From positions 434,001 to 498,000 of the forward strand of contig NZ_SLXM01000001.1 in the NCBI RefSeq assembly GCF_004345825.1: a stretch of DNA of 64,000 nucleotides. Reading direction: 5' to 3'. Shown in pieces: positions 40,380-50,063 of the stretch (its first letter is position 1; each line of letters starts with the position of its first letter). This stretch comes from Tenacibaculum skagerrakense (GTDB taxonomy: Bacteria; Bacteroidota; Bacteroidia; Flavobacteriales; Flavobacteriaceae). The notes beneath the pieces are model-generated. The model did not search any database and was not told the origin of the DNA. It saw only the letters and a list, made by a program, of their open reading frames with translations. The translations under genes were made by a program, and so were the position numbers.

Positions 40380-41154
40380 TTTTTTCGACATAGCAGCTGC
40401 CACCTATGATGATACTTTTACCAATACCAAAATAGGTTTAGAGCAACGGAAAAAAGTATATCAAAGTTTAGATTTTATTTTAAATCAGGATAAAAAACTT
40501 AATATACTAGAATTAAACTGTGGTACAGGAGAAGATGCAATTGCGTTTGCTAAGAAAGGTCATAAGATTATTGCAACAGATATTTCGGAAGGAATGATTG
40601 CCGTTTCTCAATCTAAAAATTCATATGAAAATCTTCATTTTGAAGTACTAGATAGTAAAGCTATATATCAAGACAGATTTAAGAATAATTTTGATGTGAT
40701 TTTTTCTAACTTCGGAGGATTGAATTGTCTTTGTTTTGAAGATCTAAAATCTGTAATTAACGATAGTTTTTCAGTTTTAAAACCGAAAGGTAAATTTATT
40801 ATGGTTTTAATGCCAAAGAATTGTTTGTGGGAGCAAATTTATTTTTATGCAAAAGGAGATTTTAAAAAAGCAAAACGACGAAGTACAACAGATTCGTTAC
40901 TAGTAAATGTAGAAGGCGAAGATGTGCCAACTTGGTATTATAATCCAAGTGATATAGAAACAATGTTGCCGAAAGATTTAAAAATAACGAACATTCTACC
41001 AGTTGGTTTTGCAGTGCCTCCTTCTTATTTAGAAAATTCTATTTTGACTAAATCTATTTTGTGGCCTGTTTTAAAATCAATTGAAAAAAGAATTAAACGT
41101 CCGTATTTTGCAAAATATTCAGATCATTTTTTAATTGAATTAACAAAAGAATGA
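40372..41154 (+). CDS. class I SAM-dependent methyltransferase
   Basis: 260 residues. FDIAAATYDDTFTNTKIGLEQRKKV is the usual lead. Motif I is ILELNCGTGEDAIAFAKKG (about 39-57), followed by IATDISEGMIAVSQ and DVIFSNFGGLNCL. The C-terminal part (KSIEKRIKRPYFAKYSDHFLI) is typical of methyltransferases next to B12-radical SAM proteins. It overlaps both neighbours by a few bases. The substrate is presumably the same lipid or glycan the radical SAM enzymes act on. Confidence 0.88.
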   Translation: MHSFFDIAAATYDDTFTNTKIGLEQRKKVYQSLDFILNQDKKLNILELNCGTGEDAIAFAKKGHKIIATDISEGMIAVSQSKNSYENLHFEVLDSKAIYQDRFKNNFDVIFSNFGGLNCLCFEDLKSVINDSFSVLKPKGKFIMVLMPKNCLWEQIYFYAKGDFKKAKRRSTTDSLLVNVEGEDVPTWYYNPSDIETMLPKDLKITNILPVGFAVPPSYLENSILTKSILWPVLKSIEKRIKRPYFAKYSDHFLIELTKE

Positions 41155-42521
41155 GTGTAGTTTTAACCCATGCATATTATATCTTTGAAGATGAGAAGGA
41201 GCAGAATATTATGCGTCCCTACGCTCCTTTAGGTCTACTATACATTTCAAGCTATCTTACTAAGAATAACTTTAAGAATGAGGTTTATGATTCAACCTTT
41301 TATTCTTACCAAGAACAGCTATCATTTATTTATAAAAATCAACCTAAAATAGTTGCGATTTATACAAATTTAATGACCAAAATTAATGTTGTTAAATTAA
41401 TGAAAGAGTTAAGGTCGAATCCGAAATATGGAAATCCAGCAATTGTTTTGGGAGGCCCAGATGTAACTTATAATTGTGAAAATTATTTAAAAGCAGGTGC
41501 CGATTTTTTGATTATTGGAGAAGGAGAACAAACCAGTTATGAATTATTTTCTGCAATTGTAGAAGGTAATGATTATAGCGAAGTTCAAGGAGTTGCGTTT
41601 TTAGATGAAGAAGGGAATGTGAAGAAAACTCCTTCTAGAATCAAAATGAAAGAATTAAAAGACTTACCATTGCCTAATCGTGAGGCAATTCCAGTTCATA
41701 AATATTTAGAAACTTGGAAAGAGCATCATGGTAAAAGTTCAATGACGGTAAGTACGCAACGTGGTTGTCCTTATACATGTAAATGGTGTAGTACGGCAGT
41801 TTACGGGCAGAGTTATAGAAGAAGACCTGCTGATTTAGTTGCTGAGGAATTAAAATTATTAAAAACAACATATAAACCAGATACCATTTGGTTTGTTGAT
41901 GATGTTTTTACAGTGAGCCATAAATGGTTAAAAAGCTTTCATGAAGAGGTAATTGCACAAGACGCAATAATTCCATTTGAATGTATTACCAGAGCAGAGA
42001 GATTAAATGATGAGATTTTACAACTGCTTAAAGAAGCAGGTTGTTATAGAATTTGGATAGGAGCTGAAAGTGGTTCACAAAAAATCATTGATGCTATGGA
42101 TAGAAGAGTAGATGTCGATGTGGTGAAATCTGCTATTCAGAAAACCAATGAATTGGGAATTGAAACAGGTACTTTTATTATGCTTGGATATCCTGGTGAA
42201 GATATGACCGATATTAACAATACCGTTCAGTATTTAAAAGATGCCAACCCAACACATTTTACAATAACGATAGCTTACCCAATAAAAGGAACATCTTTGT
42301 ATAACGAGGTTGAAACAAAAATTACCAACAAACCTGAGTGGCAAACTTCAACAGATAGAGATATTGATTTCAAACGAACTTACAGTAGGAAATTTTACGA
42401 TTACGCAGTTCGTTATGTAGTGAATGAGGTCAATAGTTCTAGAAATAAGTCAGTTGTTTCCTATGGAAAAACAAAAATAAGATCCATACTAGCACAAGTA
42501 GGAATGCGAATTTATAAATAA
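41151..42521 (+). CDS. B12-binding-domain radical SAM protein (second)
   Basis: 456 residues, paralogous to the protein two genes upstream. The B12-type domain contains PYAPLGLLYISSYLTKNNF and AIVLGGPDVTYNCENYLKAGADFLIIGEGE. The radical SAM motif is STQRGCPYTCKWCSTAVYG (about 199-217), and RIWIGAESGSQKIIDAMDRRV follows. The pair of similar but diverged enzymes around one methyltransferase suggests two successive radical steps on one substrate. It is followed 6 bases later by a glycosyltransferase gene. Confidence 0.9.
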   Translation: MSVVLTHAYYIFEDEKEQNIMRPYAPLGLLYISSYLTKNNFKNEVYDSTFYSYQEQLSFIYKNQPKIVAIYTNLMTKINVVKLMKELRSNPKYGNPAIVLGGPDVTYNCENYLKAGADFLIIGEGEQTSYELFSAIVEGNDYSEVQGVAFLDEEGNVKKTPSRIKMKELKDLPLPNREAIPVHKYLETWKEHHGKSSMTVSTQRGCPYTCKWCSTAVYGQSYRRRPADLVAEELKLLKTTYKPDTIWFVDDVFTVSHKWLKSFHEEVIAQDAIIPFECITRAERLNDEILQLLKEAGCYRIWIGAESGSQKIIDAMDRRVDVDVVKSAIQKTNELGIETGTFIMLGYPGEDMTDINNTVQYLKDANPTHFTITIAYPIKGTSLYNEVETKITNKPEWQTSTDRDIDFKRTYSRKFYDYAVRYVVNEVNSSRNKSVVSYGKTKIRSILAQVGMRIYK

Positions 42522-42527
42522 GAATTA

Positions 42528-43514
42528 ATGAGTGATTTTCGCAGCAATGTTACAGTTGTTATACCTACAAGAAATAGGTTAGAATCTTTAAAAAGAACGT
42601 TGGTTTCATTAAAGAATCAATCACAATTACCTAAAGAGATTATTGTAGTCGATTCTAGTGATGATAAAATTAAAGAGGAAGATATTAATAATAGCTATAC
42701 ATTTTCACAGCTATCACTAATACATTCTAAACCATCAGTTTGTTTACAAAGAAATATAGGAATTGAAAAAAGTAATTCTGAATACATTTTTCTTTGCGAT
42801 GATGATATGGAACTTCCCGAAAACTATATAGAATCGATTTCAGAATATTTAAATGAAAACCAAGATGTTAATATCGTAAGTGGTTTGGTTGTTGAGAAAA
42901 GAAATGAAGGATGGAAATATTCAGAAACCAGAATCTCATTTTTAAAACTTTTAGTATATCACATTTTTGGTTTATCAGTTTGGGCTGAACTTAAACTCAA
43001 AGACTTTTCAAAGAATAAGCTTATTCAAAACTTCGTAAAAAATTATTTAAAAAAAGGAAATAGAATTGCCAAGTCTGGTTGGCCTATAGTAATTAATTAT
43101 GAGTTGCCAGTTTTTAAGACACCTATTTACAGTTTAATGTGTGCTATAGTTAGATCTGAAACAATTAAAAAGTCACCTTATGATGTAGCTTTTTATGAAA
43201 ATGGAATTGGAGATAATTATGATGTGTTAATGTCTATGAATAGTGAAATCACAGTTTTAAGTACTATAAAAGTTAAACACCATAAAGCACCAATAAACAG
43301 ATTAAAAACTGAACAAGCATATTATTATAGAGTATCGGCTTTACATTATATCTTGTTAAAATTTGAAAGATTTGATACTCGTAATTTAGCCTTTTTCATG
43401 TGGTCAATTATGGGAAATTCAATGCTTTTTTTATCTAAAGGAAGATTTAAAATGTTAGGATATAACATAAAATTATTAACCAGAATTTTAGCTAACAAGA
43501 GCATTTATAATTAG
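42528..43514 (+). CDS. glycosyltransferase family 2
   Basis: 328 residues. The GT-A signature VTVVIPTRNRLESLKRTLVSLKNQ opens the protein (about 8-31), IIVVDSSDD follows, and the metal-binding YIFLCDDDMELP lies at about 87-98. A hydrophobic stretch near the C-terminus (about 284-300) may touch the membrane. The sugar is not predictable. The ABC transporter gene starts 2 bases after the stop. Confidence 0.87.
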   Translation: MSDFRSNVTVVIPTRNRLESLKRTLVSLKNQSQLPKEIIVVDSSDDKIKEEDINNSYTFSQLSLIHSKPSVCLQRNIGIEKSNSEYIFLCDDDMELPENYIESISEYLNENQDVNIVSGLVVEKRNEGWKYSETRISFLKLLVYHIFGLSVWAELKLKDFSKNKLIQNFVKNYLKKGNRIAKSGWPIVINYELPVFKTPIYSLMCAIVRSETIKKSPYDVAFYENGIGDNYDVLMSMNSEITVLSTIKVKHHKAPINRLKTEQAYYYRVSALHYILLKFERFDTRNLAFFMWSIMGNSMLFLSKGRFKMLGYNIKLLTRILANKSIYN

Positions 43515-43516
43515 GA

Positions 43517-45205
43517 ATGATAAAAACGTTATTAAAAGCATATCGGTTGATACCTATTTCGAAGAGAAAAAAACTTTCAGGTTTTTTCTCTTACTCCTTT
43601 ATAAATACAGTTCTAGATTTTATTTCCTTAGCGCTATTAATTCCGGTTATTTTAATTTTACTAGATAAAGAAAGAGTAAAAACTATTTTTTTAGAGCATT
43701 TTAATATAGAATTAAACAACACATTAACAATTGTGTTATTATTGAGTTTGATTGTTTTTTATGTGGTGAAAAACTTAATACAAACCTTAATCATTAAAAA
43801 ACAGTCAAGGTTTATTTATAGTATTTCTACAGAGATTTCAAGGAACTTAATGAAGAAATTTATTTACGATAACTATTCTAACTATAATAAAACAGATAAG
43901 AGTTCTTTTTTTAGAGACGTTTTTCAATTACCAATAGTGTTTTCTACAAACATATTAAATTCGTATTACACCATTTTTTCGGAATTGATTATTTTGTTTG
44001 TAATTATCATAATTTCAGCAATCTATAAACCAATGGTTACTGTATTGGCATCTATATTCTTATTTTTCTTTGTGGTTGTTTTATTATGGTTTAAAAGAAG
44101 AAAGTTAAATGTGTTTAGTGAAATCATTGTAAAGTTATACGAAAAGAACGTTAAAAACATAACCAATATTCTTCAAGGTTTTATTGAAATTAAATCAACT
44201 AGAACAGAGAAGAAATTTCAAAAAGTATATGAAGTTTCAAGTGCAGAACATAATCAGCAATTAGCATTACAAACCACCTTCAAGCAAACAAATTCTCGCT
44301 ATTTTGAAATTTTAATTGTAACAGGGTTATCTGTTGTTATCATATTTTTTATGTTTAGTGCAGAGGCAGTTAATGTTTCGGTATTATTATCTTTTTTTGC
44401 TGGAATTAGCATAAAAATTTTACCTTCTTTCAATAAAGTTTTAAATGCTTATGTGAGTATAAAATCAAATAAAAGCTGCATCGATTTATTAGGAAATTAT
44501 AGATTTACTGAAGAAAAACAATCTAGTAGGTTACATTTTATATCTAGTTTAAAGCTTAGAGATATCAGTTTTAGTCATGGAAAAAAAACATTGGCTTCCA
44601 AATTAAATTTAACGGTTGAAAAAGGAGATTTTATCACAATTTCTGGAAAATCTGGAGAAGGTAAAAGTACCTTGTTACAAGTAATGGCGGGTTTATTGCA
44701 GCCTAAACATGGTGATATTTTACTTGATGAGATTAGTATTCATTCAAATGAAAATATTTTTGATTTTGTTGGTTATGTATCTCAACAACCTTTTTTGTTT
44801 CAGGGTAGTGTGTTAGATAACATTACCATGTTAAACCACGAAAATCTAAATGTTGATTTTGTTAACCAACTTATTCAAGAGTTAGAACTGGAAGATTGGG
44901 TAGCTTCTTTACCAAATGGATTAGATTCTGAATTACTAATAGAAAGTAAAACTTTATCAGGAGGACAAAAACAAAGAATAGCTTTGGCAAGAGCTTTATA
45001 TTTTAGACCTGAAATATTACTATTAGATGAATCTACTAATCAATTAGACGAAAGACTAGAAAAGAAAGTTTTCACTTTTCTAAAATCTCTAACGGACGAT
45101 AGAAATGTTACTATTGTAGCAGTTTCTCATAACAACACCATAAATAATTTCGCGAAGAAAAAGTATGTTTTAAAAAACAAACAACTAAACATAAAAGATG
45201 TCTAA
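43517..45205 (+). CDS. ABC transporter, fused permease and ATPase
   Basis: 562 residues. The transmembrane half (about 1-320) has six hydrophobic segments. The nucleotide-binding half (about 340-560) has Walker A SGKSGEGKSTLL, a Q-loop YVSQQPFLFQGSVLDNI, signature LSGGQKQR, Walker B EILLLDEST and an H-loop VAVSHN. This half-transporter dimerises. In this context it most likely flips a lipid-linked glycan or glycolipid across the inner membrane (MsbA/PglK-like). It overlaps the next glycosyltransferase by 8 bases. Confidence 0.93.
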   Translation: MIKTLLKAYRLIPISKRKKLSGFFSYSFINTVLDFISLALLIPVILILLDKERVKTIFLEHFNIELNNTLTIVLLLSLIVFYVVKNLIQTLIIKKQSRFIYSISTEISRNLMKKFIYDNYSNYNKTDKSSFFRDVFQLPIVFSTNILNSYYTIFSELIILFVIIIISAIYKPMVTVLASIFLFFFVVVLLWFKRRKLNVFSEIIVKLYEKNVKNITNILQGFIEIKSTRTEKKFQKVYEVSSAEHNQQLALQTTFKQTNSRYFEILIVTGLSVVIIFFMFSAEAVNVSVLLSFFAGISIKILPSFNKVLNAYVSIKSNKSCIDLLGNYRFTEEKQSSRLHFISSLKLRDISFSHGKKTLASKLNLTVEKGDFITISGKSGEGKSTLLQVMAGLLQPKHGDILLDEISIHSNENIFDFVGYVSQQPFLFQGSVLDNITMLNHENLNVDFVNQLIQELELEDWVASLPNGLDSELLIESKTLSGGQKQRIALARALYFRPEILLLDESTNQLDERLEKKVFTFLKSLTDDRNVTIVAVSHNNTINNFAKKKYVLKNKQLNIKDV

Positions 45206-46253
45206 AAGATTACTGTTTATAACACCAATTTTCCCAAAAAAATTAGAGGAAGATTATGTCGTTCCATTTTTAGCTCAGTTCACTTATGTGTTTGCAGAAC
45301 AAACAGATGTTGTAGTTGATGTTATCAGTCTTGCATATCCGTTTGAAAAGATAGAATATAAATTAAATAATGTGACAGTTTACGCCATTGGAAGTAAGTT
45401 TATTTCTCCAATAAAGCAATTTCCTTTTATGCTAAGAGCTGTTTATAAAGGAGTTCGTTTACATAAAAAAAATAAGTATGATGGTGTTTTATGTTTTTGG
45501 TATAGAGAAGCTGCTCTAGTTGGCGTATTATTAAATAAATTATTAGGATTAAAATTAAGAGTTTGGTTTTTAGGCCAAGATGTTCAGAAAGGAAATAAGT
45601 ATATTCCATTACTACGAATCTCGCCTAAAAAGCTTATAATGATTTCTAAGCAACAGCGGGAAATTTTTTATAAAAATCATAACATCTTTATAGATAAAAT
45701 CGCAAATGTAGCATTTGACAGGAAAAAATTCCCTGAATTGAACAAGGATGAAAGACCAATAGATATTATAGGAGTTGGAAATATTGGCTTCATAAAAAAT
45801 TATGCACTTTTTTTAGATATTATCATAGTATTGAGGGAGTTTTTCCCAAATCTCAGAGCTGTCATTTGTGGTGCAGATGCAGGTCAAAAACCTTTACTAG
45901 ATAAAAAAGTACAAGAAAACCAATTAGAACAAAACATAACTTTTACTGGAAGGATTTCGTTAACGGAGGTATATGATTACATGAACAAATCAAGGGTGTT
46001 TTTACATACCTCAAACGCTGAAGGCGCAGGTTTGGTTTTACAAGAAGCTTTATACTTAGGTTGTAAAGTTGTTAGTACTATTGAAGTTGAAGAATCTGAT
46101 GAAATTAAAAATCATTTTTTCTTTAGTAAAGATACCGATGTTTTAACTAATAACATAAAAGAGTATTTAAATAACCCTTTTGAACCAGTTAGAATTGAAA
46201 GGTTTAAAATGGAAGACACTATCCAATGCATTTACGAATCTTTTTTTAACTAG
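45198..46253 (+). CDS. glycosyltransferase family 1/4 (GT-B)
   Basis: 351 residues of two-Rossmann GT-B architecture. The C-terminal donor domain (about 185-350) has IIGVGNIGFIKNYALFLDII and NITFTGRISLTEVYDYMNKSRVFLHTSNAEGAGLVLQEALYLG, the EGAG-x-E motif of GT4 enzymes. Cytosolic, membrane-peripheral. It is the last gene of the + strand run that began at 37203; a convergent sulfotransferase gene follows after 4 bases. Confidence 0.9.
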   Translation: MSKRLLFITPIFPKKLEEDYVVPFLAQFTYVFAEQTDVVVDVISLAYPFEKIEYKLNNVTVYAIGSKFISPIKQFPFMLRAVYKGVRLHKKNKYDGVLCFWYREAALVGVLLNKLLGLKLRVWFLGQDVQKGNKYIPLLRISPKKLIMISKQQREIFYKNHNIFIDKIANVAFDRKKFPELNKDERPIDIIGVGNIGFIKNYALFLDIIIVLREFFPNLRAVICGADAGQKPLLDKKVQENQLEQNITFTGRISLTEVYDYMNKSRVFLHTSNAEGAGLVLQEALYLGCKVVSTIEVEESDEIKNHFFFSKDTDVLTNNIKEYLNNPFEPVRIERFKMEDTIQCIYESFFN

Positions 46254-46257
46254 CATT

Positions 46258-47025
46258 TTAATTAGTAGTTCTTAAGTTCGTTTTTTTATTTATTTTTTCA
46301 AAGAATGTTGGTTTCGGAGTAAACGGAACATTAAAAAAGTTGAATATTTTTTCAAATTCAGAAAGGTGATTTAACTTATCGATGGTTGTCTCAATTACTT
46401 TGATTTTTGGAAATTCTTTTTTGAATCTTTCTGCTTGGGAATAAGTTTCGTCAACGTACCAGTTTAAATATTTAAATTCAAACTTTTTCATAAAATTAGG
46501 TTTGTTAACTTTTTTTACTTGAAATGGATTGAACCTGCTTTTTAAAACTCTAATATAAAAGTAGAACAAGCGATATTTTATTTTATCATGAAAAGGGACT
46601 TTATGAATTGGACTTTTCATTAATGGATTGATCAACCAAATTAATCCGTTGTGAATTAAAGGAGTACAATTAACTCTATAAAAGCTGTCAACAATTTCTT
46701 TTTTACTTCTCTTTAAAAATATAATACCAATCTCTTCCTGCGGAATATGATTAGGCAGTAACCAACCAAAACCTTTTATAAAACAATGATTTGTTTCTAT
46801 ATAACATCTTTTATCTGCTAAAGAATCTTTTATTGTCTTTATTTTAAGAGGAATATCCTTTTCCATTTTCGATTGATCTCCTCTAAGAAAAGAAACCATA
46901 GGTTTATCGTTCATTATTGGGGAAGGTTCATGAAAAGAAGCAAAGCCCTCTACTTCCTCTAATATTCCTGCTAAATAATTAGAGCCTGATCTACCGGTAT
47001 TGATACAGAAAATATATCTAATCAT
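46258..47025 (-). CDS. sulfotransferase-like protein (P-loop)
   Basis: 255 residues. IFCINTGRSGSNYLAGILEEVEGFASFHEPSP (about 4-35) is the 5'-PSB loop of PAPS-dependent sulfotransferases, and GIIFLKRSKKEIVDSFYRV (about 98-116) corresponds to the 3'-PB region. It would move sulfate from PAPS onto a glycan or lipid. It overlaps the upstream methyltransferase by 8 bases; both are transcribed against the main run. Confidence 0.82.
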   Translation of the reverse strand: MIRYIFCINTGRSGSNYLAGILEEVEGFASFHEPSPIMNDKPMVSFLRGDQSKMEKDIPLKIKTIKDSLADKRCYIETNHCFIKGFGWLLPNHIPQEEIGIIFLKRSKKEIVDSFYRVNCTPLIHNGLIWLINPLMKSPIHKVPFHDKIKYRLFYFYIRVLKSRFNPFQVKKVNKPNFMKKFEFKYLNWYVDETYSQAERFKKEFPKIKVIETTIDKLNHLSEFEKIFNFFNVPFTPKPTFFEKINKKTNLRTTN

Positions 47026-47767
47026 TTATAACTTTATTATTGCTTTTCTTTAGTGCAAAGGCACAAATTATTTCTTTTTCTTTGAATTCTTTGAAAAGGG
47101 ATTCCTTTTTTATTTTCTTGAATATATCAATACTTCTTATATCAACTTTTTCACTTAAAAAATCAACAACTTCCCAGTCAAATATAGAAAAGGTTTGTTT
47201 CATTTTTTCTATATTATGTTTATAGTTTTCTATAAATAATACCTTATTGTTTTCATCTTTGAAACTTCTAGAGTTTCTTTTTCCAGATAAATTTGGGCTT
47301 AAAAAAGAGATAATAATATGTCCTTCAGGTTTTATAACACGATTCCATTCTTTAAAAGTTTTACCAAGTTCTTTTACATAACCAATCATTAAAGATGAAA
47401 GGATAATATCTGTACTGTTGTTTTCCATAAAAGGAAGTTTTTCATCCTTTACTACAAAACTTTCAACTTCTGGATATTTACTTATAAACTTTTCTAACAT
47501 ACCTTTAGAAACATCACATGCAATATATTTTTTAGGATTACACTCTAATAAACTAGAATAATTTGTGCCAGTTCCAGCTCCGATATCAAGTATTATTTTT
47601 CCGTTTATATCCAGTTTATTAAATATCTTGTTAAGGATTAAAGAGTTATAAAAAACAGCGATATTTCCTTTACTTAATTCATCATCATAGGTTTTTGATA
47701 AAATGTTATAAGCCTTGGAAGCACTCAACTTTTTACTAAACAAGGAATGATATACTTTACTAAACAT
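47018..47767 (-). CDS. class I SAM-dependent methyltransferase
   Basis: 249 residues. Motif I ILDIGAGTGTNYSSLLE lies at about 60-76, ACDVSKGMLEKF follows, and STDIILSSLMIGYVKELGKTFKEWNRVIKPEGHIIISF covers motifs II-III. This is the ubiquinone/biotin-type branch; the substrate is unknown. It is coupled to the downstream sulfotransferase gene by overlap, so both probably modify the same product. Confidence 0.87.
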   Translation of the reverse strand: MFSKVYHSLFSKKLSASKAYNILSKTYDDELSKGNIAVFYNSLILNKIFNKLDINGKIILDIGAGTGTNYSSLLECNPKKYIACDVSKGMLEKFISKYPEVESFVVKDEKLPFMENNSTDIILSSLMIGYVKELGKTFKEWNRVIKPEGHIIISFLSPNLSGKRNSRSFKDENNKVLFIENYKHNIEKMKQTFSIFDWEVVDFLSEKVDIRSIDIFKKIKKESLFKEFKEKEIICAFALKKSNNKVIND

Positions 47768-47835
47768 TTTTATATCGAAATTTTTAATCCTAAATTGAAA
47801 AACCTAAAATAGCGATAATTACAGACATCCCACCA

Positions 47836-48777
47836 ATGGAAAAAAAAATTGATTTTTTATGTATAGGAGCTCAAAAATCTGGCACCTCTTGGTTATATAA
47901 AAATTTGCAAGACATAGAAGAATTTAGTTTGCCACAGGTGAAAGAAATACATTATTTCGATAGAAGTAGCACATATCCATCGCCGTCTAAAAAATCTTTT
48001 TCAAGCCGTGTTTTAAACCCAAAGTATGTAGCAAGAGCCATTGGAAGTATTGTAAAAGCAATTTTTCAAAGAAATTTCAATAAAGCTGCATTTGTTTTTA
48101 AATGGAATTTTGCATTGAATTACAATGATAAATGGTATTTGTCATTATTTAAAAATCTAAAAGGTTATAAAGGGGAAATAACACCAAGTTATTCCATCTT
48201 GGAAAAAGAGGATATTAAGAAAATACATAAACTATTACCAGATGTAAAATTGATTTTAATGCTTAGAAATCCTATTGATAGAGCTTGGTCACACTACAGG
48301 TCTGGAGTTAGTAAAACATATAAGTTTGATATCAATAACTTAGATAGTTCTGAGATTATAAAATTTATGAAAAGCGAGGAACAAACAATGCGCTCTAATT
48401 ATTTAAGAACTATAGATAATTATTTAGAGGTGTTTAAAAAAGAACAACTTTTAATATGTTTTTATGATGCCATTATAGATTGTTCAGATATTTTAATTAA
48501 AGACATCTTACATCATATATGCGGAGAAAATTCAATAGCTATTAATCATCTTAATTTAAGAGAAAATGTTTCAGTAACTCGCAATAAAGTTACTTGCCCC
48601 GAAGAAGTAAAAGAATTTTTAAAAGAAACTTATTACCATCAAATTAAAGAATTATCTGAGAAGTATGGAGGATATTTTACAAAATGGTATGAAGAGGTTT
48701 ATAATGAGGGAATTCTAGATAAAAAGAGAACTTTTACATCAACGCTTACACCAGAAAAAGCGGAACAAAATTTCTAA
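47836..48777 (+). CDS. sulfotransferase domain protein
   Basis: 313 residues. DFLCIGAQKSGTSWLYKNL (about 5-23) is the classical 5'-PSB motif, and VKLILMLRNPIDRAWSHYRSG (about 136-156) is the 3'-phosphate motif with the conserved Arg and Ser. Similar to heparan-type and Nod-factor-type sulfotransferases. It transfers sulfate from PAPS to a carbohydrate. It is followed 13 bases later by an amidohydrolase gene on the same strand. Confidence 0.92.
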   Translation: MEKKIDFLCIGAQKSGTSWLYKNLQDIEEFSLPQVKEIHYFDRSSTYPSPSKKSFSSRVLNPKYVARAIGSIVKAIFQRNFNKAAFVFKWNFALNYNDKWYLSLFKNLKGYKGEITPSYSILEKEDIKKIHKLLPDVKLILMLRNPIDRAWSHYRSGVSKTYKFDINNLDSSEIIKFMKSEEQTMRSNYLRTIDNYLEVFKKEQLLICFYDAIIDCSDILIKDILHHICGENSIAINHLNLRENVSVTRNKVTCPEEVKEFLKETYYHQIKELSEKYGGYFTKWYEEVYNEGILDKKRTFTSTLTPEKAEQNF

Positions 48778-48790
48778 TAATTATCTTTTT

Positions 48791-49954
48791 ATGATTTTGA
48801 AAAGCGTTCATATTTGTGGAGGAATTCATAACAATACCAGAAAAAACATTAAGATTGTTAACGACAAGATTGTACAAATTAGTACCGTTGGCAAAGATGT
48901 TATAGAGTATAAAGAAGGTATTTCCTTTCCTGATGATGTTATAATTTATCCGGGTTTAATTAATTCTCATGATCATTTGGCGTTGAATACGCATCCTATT
49001 TTAAAGAAAAGAACTTATAATGATTATATAGAATGGTCGAAAGAAGATTTTGATAAGGAAAAGAAGGAAATCAACAGTATTCCTTTTGAATTAAGATGCC
49101 AATGGGGAATGCTCAAGAATGTAATTCATGGTTTTACTACTGTTTTGCAACATGATAAATGGAGCGATGCAATTACTTCAGAAATGTTAGATGTTTATAC
49201 GAAACCAAGAATAATACATTCCATAGAGTTTGATCGTAAATGGAAATTAAAGGCATTAATACCTTACAGAAAAAAAAAGATTATTCATTTGGCTGAAGGA
49301 AAAAGTAAAAAAATACTTCAGGAACCTCATGAGTTATTAAAATATAGTCTGTTTTCTAAACAAACAATTTTGGTTCATGGTATTTCTCTTAAAGCAAAAG
49401 AAGCAAAGAATTTTGGAGGGCTTATTTGGTGCCCAAATTCAAATATTCATTTGTATGATGAAACAGCAAACGTAATAGAATTAAAGAATAGTTTACCAAT
49501 TTTATTTGGTACAGATTCTACTGTAAGTTCAGATTGGGATTTATGGAAACATATTAAACAAGCAAAAGCTTTAGAGTTGCTTTCAGATGATGAATTATAC
49601 AATAGTTTAACTGTTACTCCGAGTAATTTATTTGGTTTTACTAGTAAAGGAATAATAGAGGAGAATAAGTTAGCCGATATTGTGGTTTCTAGAAAGAAAG
49701 ATATTGATAGTATAAGTTCTTTTTTTAAGCAGAATAATGAAGATATTTTACTAATTATAAAGTCTGGAGAAATTGTTCTTTTTGATGAAATTATTCTTGA
49801 AGATGTAATATCTAAAGTTTCAGTTGAAAATTTTGAAAAAATTAAAATAGGGAATAGTATCAAATACTTGAAATTTCCTATTCAAAAGCTTGTTCAGCAA
49901 ATAAGAGATTATTATCCCAATTTCGAATTCGATTCCTATTTTACAATTCACTAA
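48791..49954 (+). CDS. amidohydrolase superfamily protein
   Basis: 387 residues. VIIYPGLINSHDHLALNTHP (about 51-70) has the HxH metal motif in the form HDH. GFTTVLQHDKW and the later TILVHGIS and LFGTDSTVSSDWD give the other metal ligands of the cytosine-deaminase/chlorohydrolase branch. It removes an amino or amido group from an unknown small molecule. An amidohydrolase inside a sulfotransferase/LPS cluster is unusual; it may tailor an amino sugar. Confidence 0.85.
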   Translation: MILKSVHICGGIHNNTRKNIKIVNDKIVQISTVGKDVIEYKEGISFPDDVIIYPGLINSHDHLALNTHPILKKRTYNDYIEWSKEDFDKEKKEINSIPFELRCQWGMLKNVIHGFTTVLQHDKWSDAITSEMLDVYTKPRIIHSIEFDRKWKLKALIPYRKKKIIHLAEGKSKKILQEPHELLKYSLFSKQTILVHGISLKAKEAKNFGGLIWCPNSNIHLYDETANVIELKNSLPILFGTDSTVSSDWDLWKHIKQAKALELLSDDELYNSLTVTPSNLFGFTSKGIIEENKLADIVVSRKKDIDSISSFFKQNNEDILLIIKSGEIVLFDEIILEDVISKVSVENFEKIKIGNSIKYLKFPIQKLVQQIRDYYPNFEFDSYFTIH

Positions 49955-50063
49955 AATTGAGTCAATTTTATCAATTTGAAATTAAATTAATCAAACTACA
50001 TATAGCCTAAAATCCTTTTTTATATTTGATTGCTAATTAAAATCGGTAAAAAAACAATGTTTA

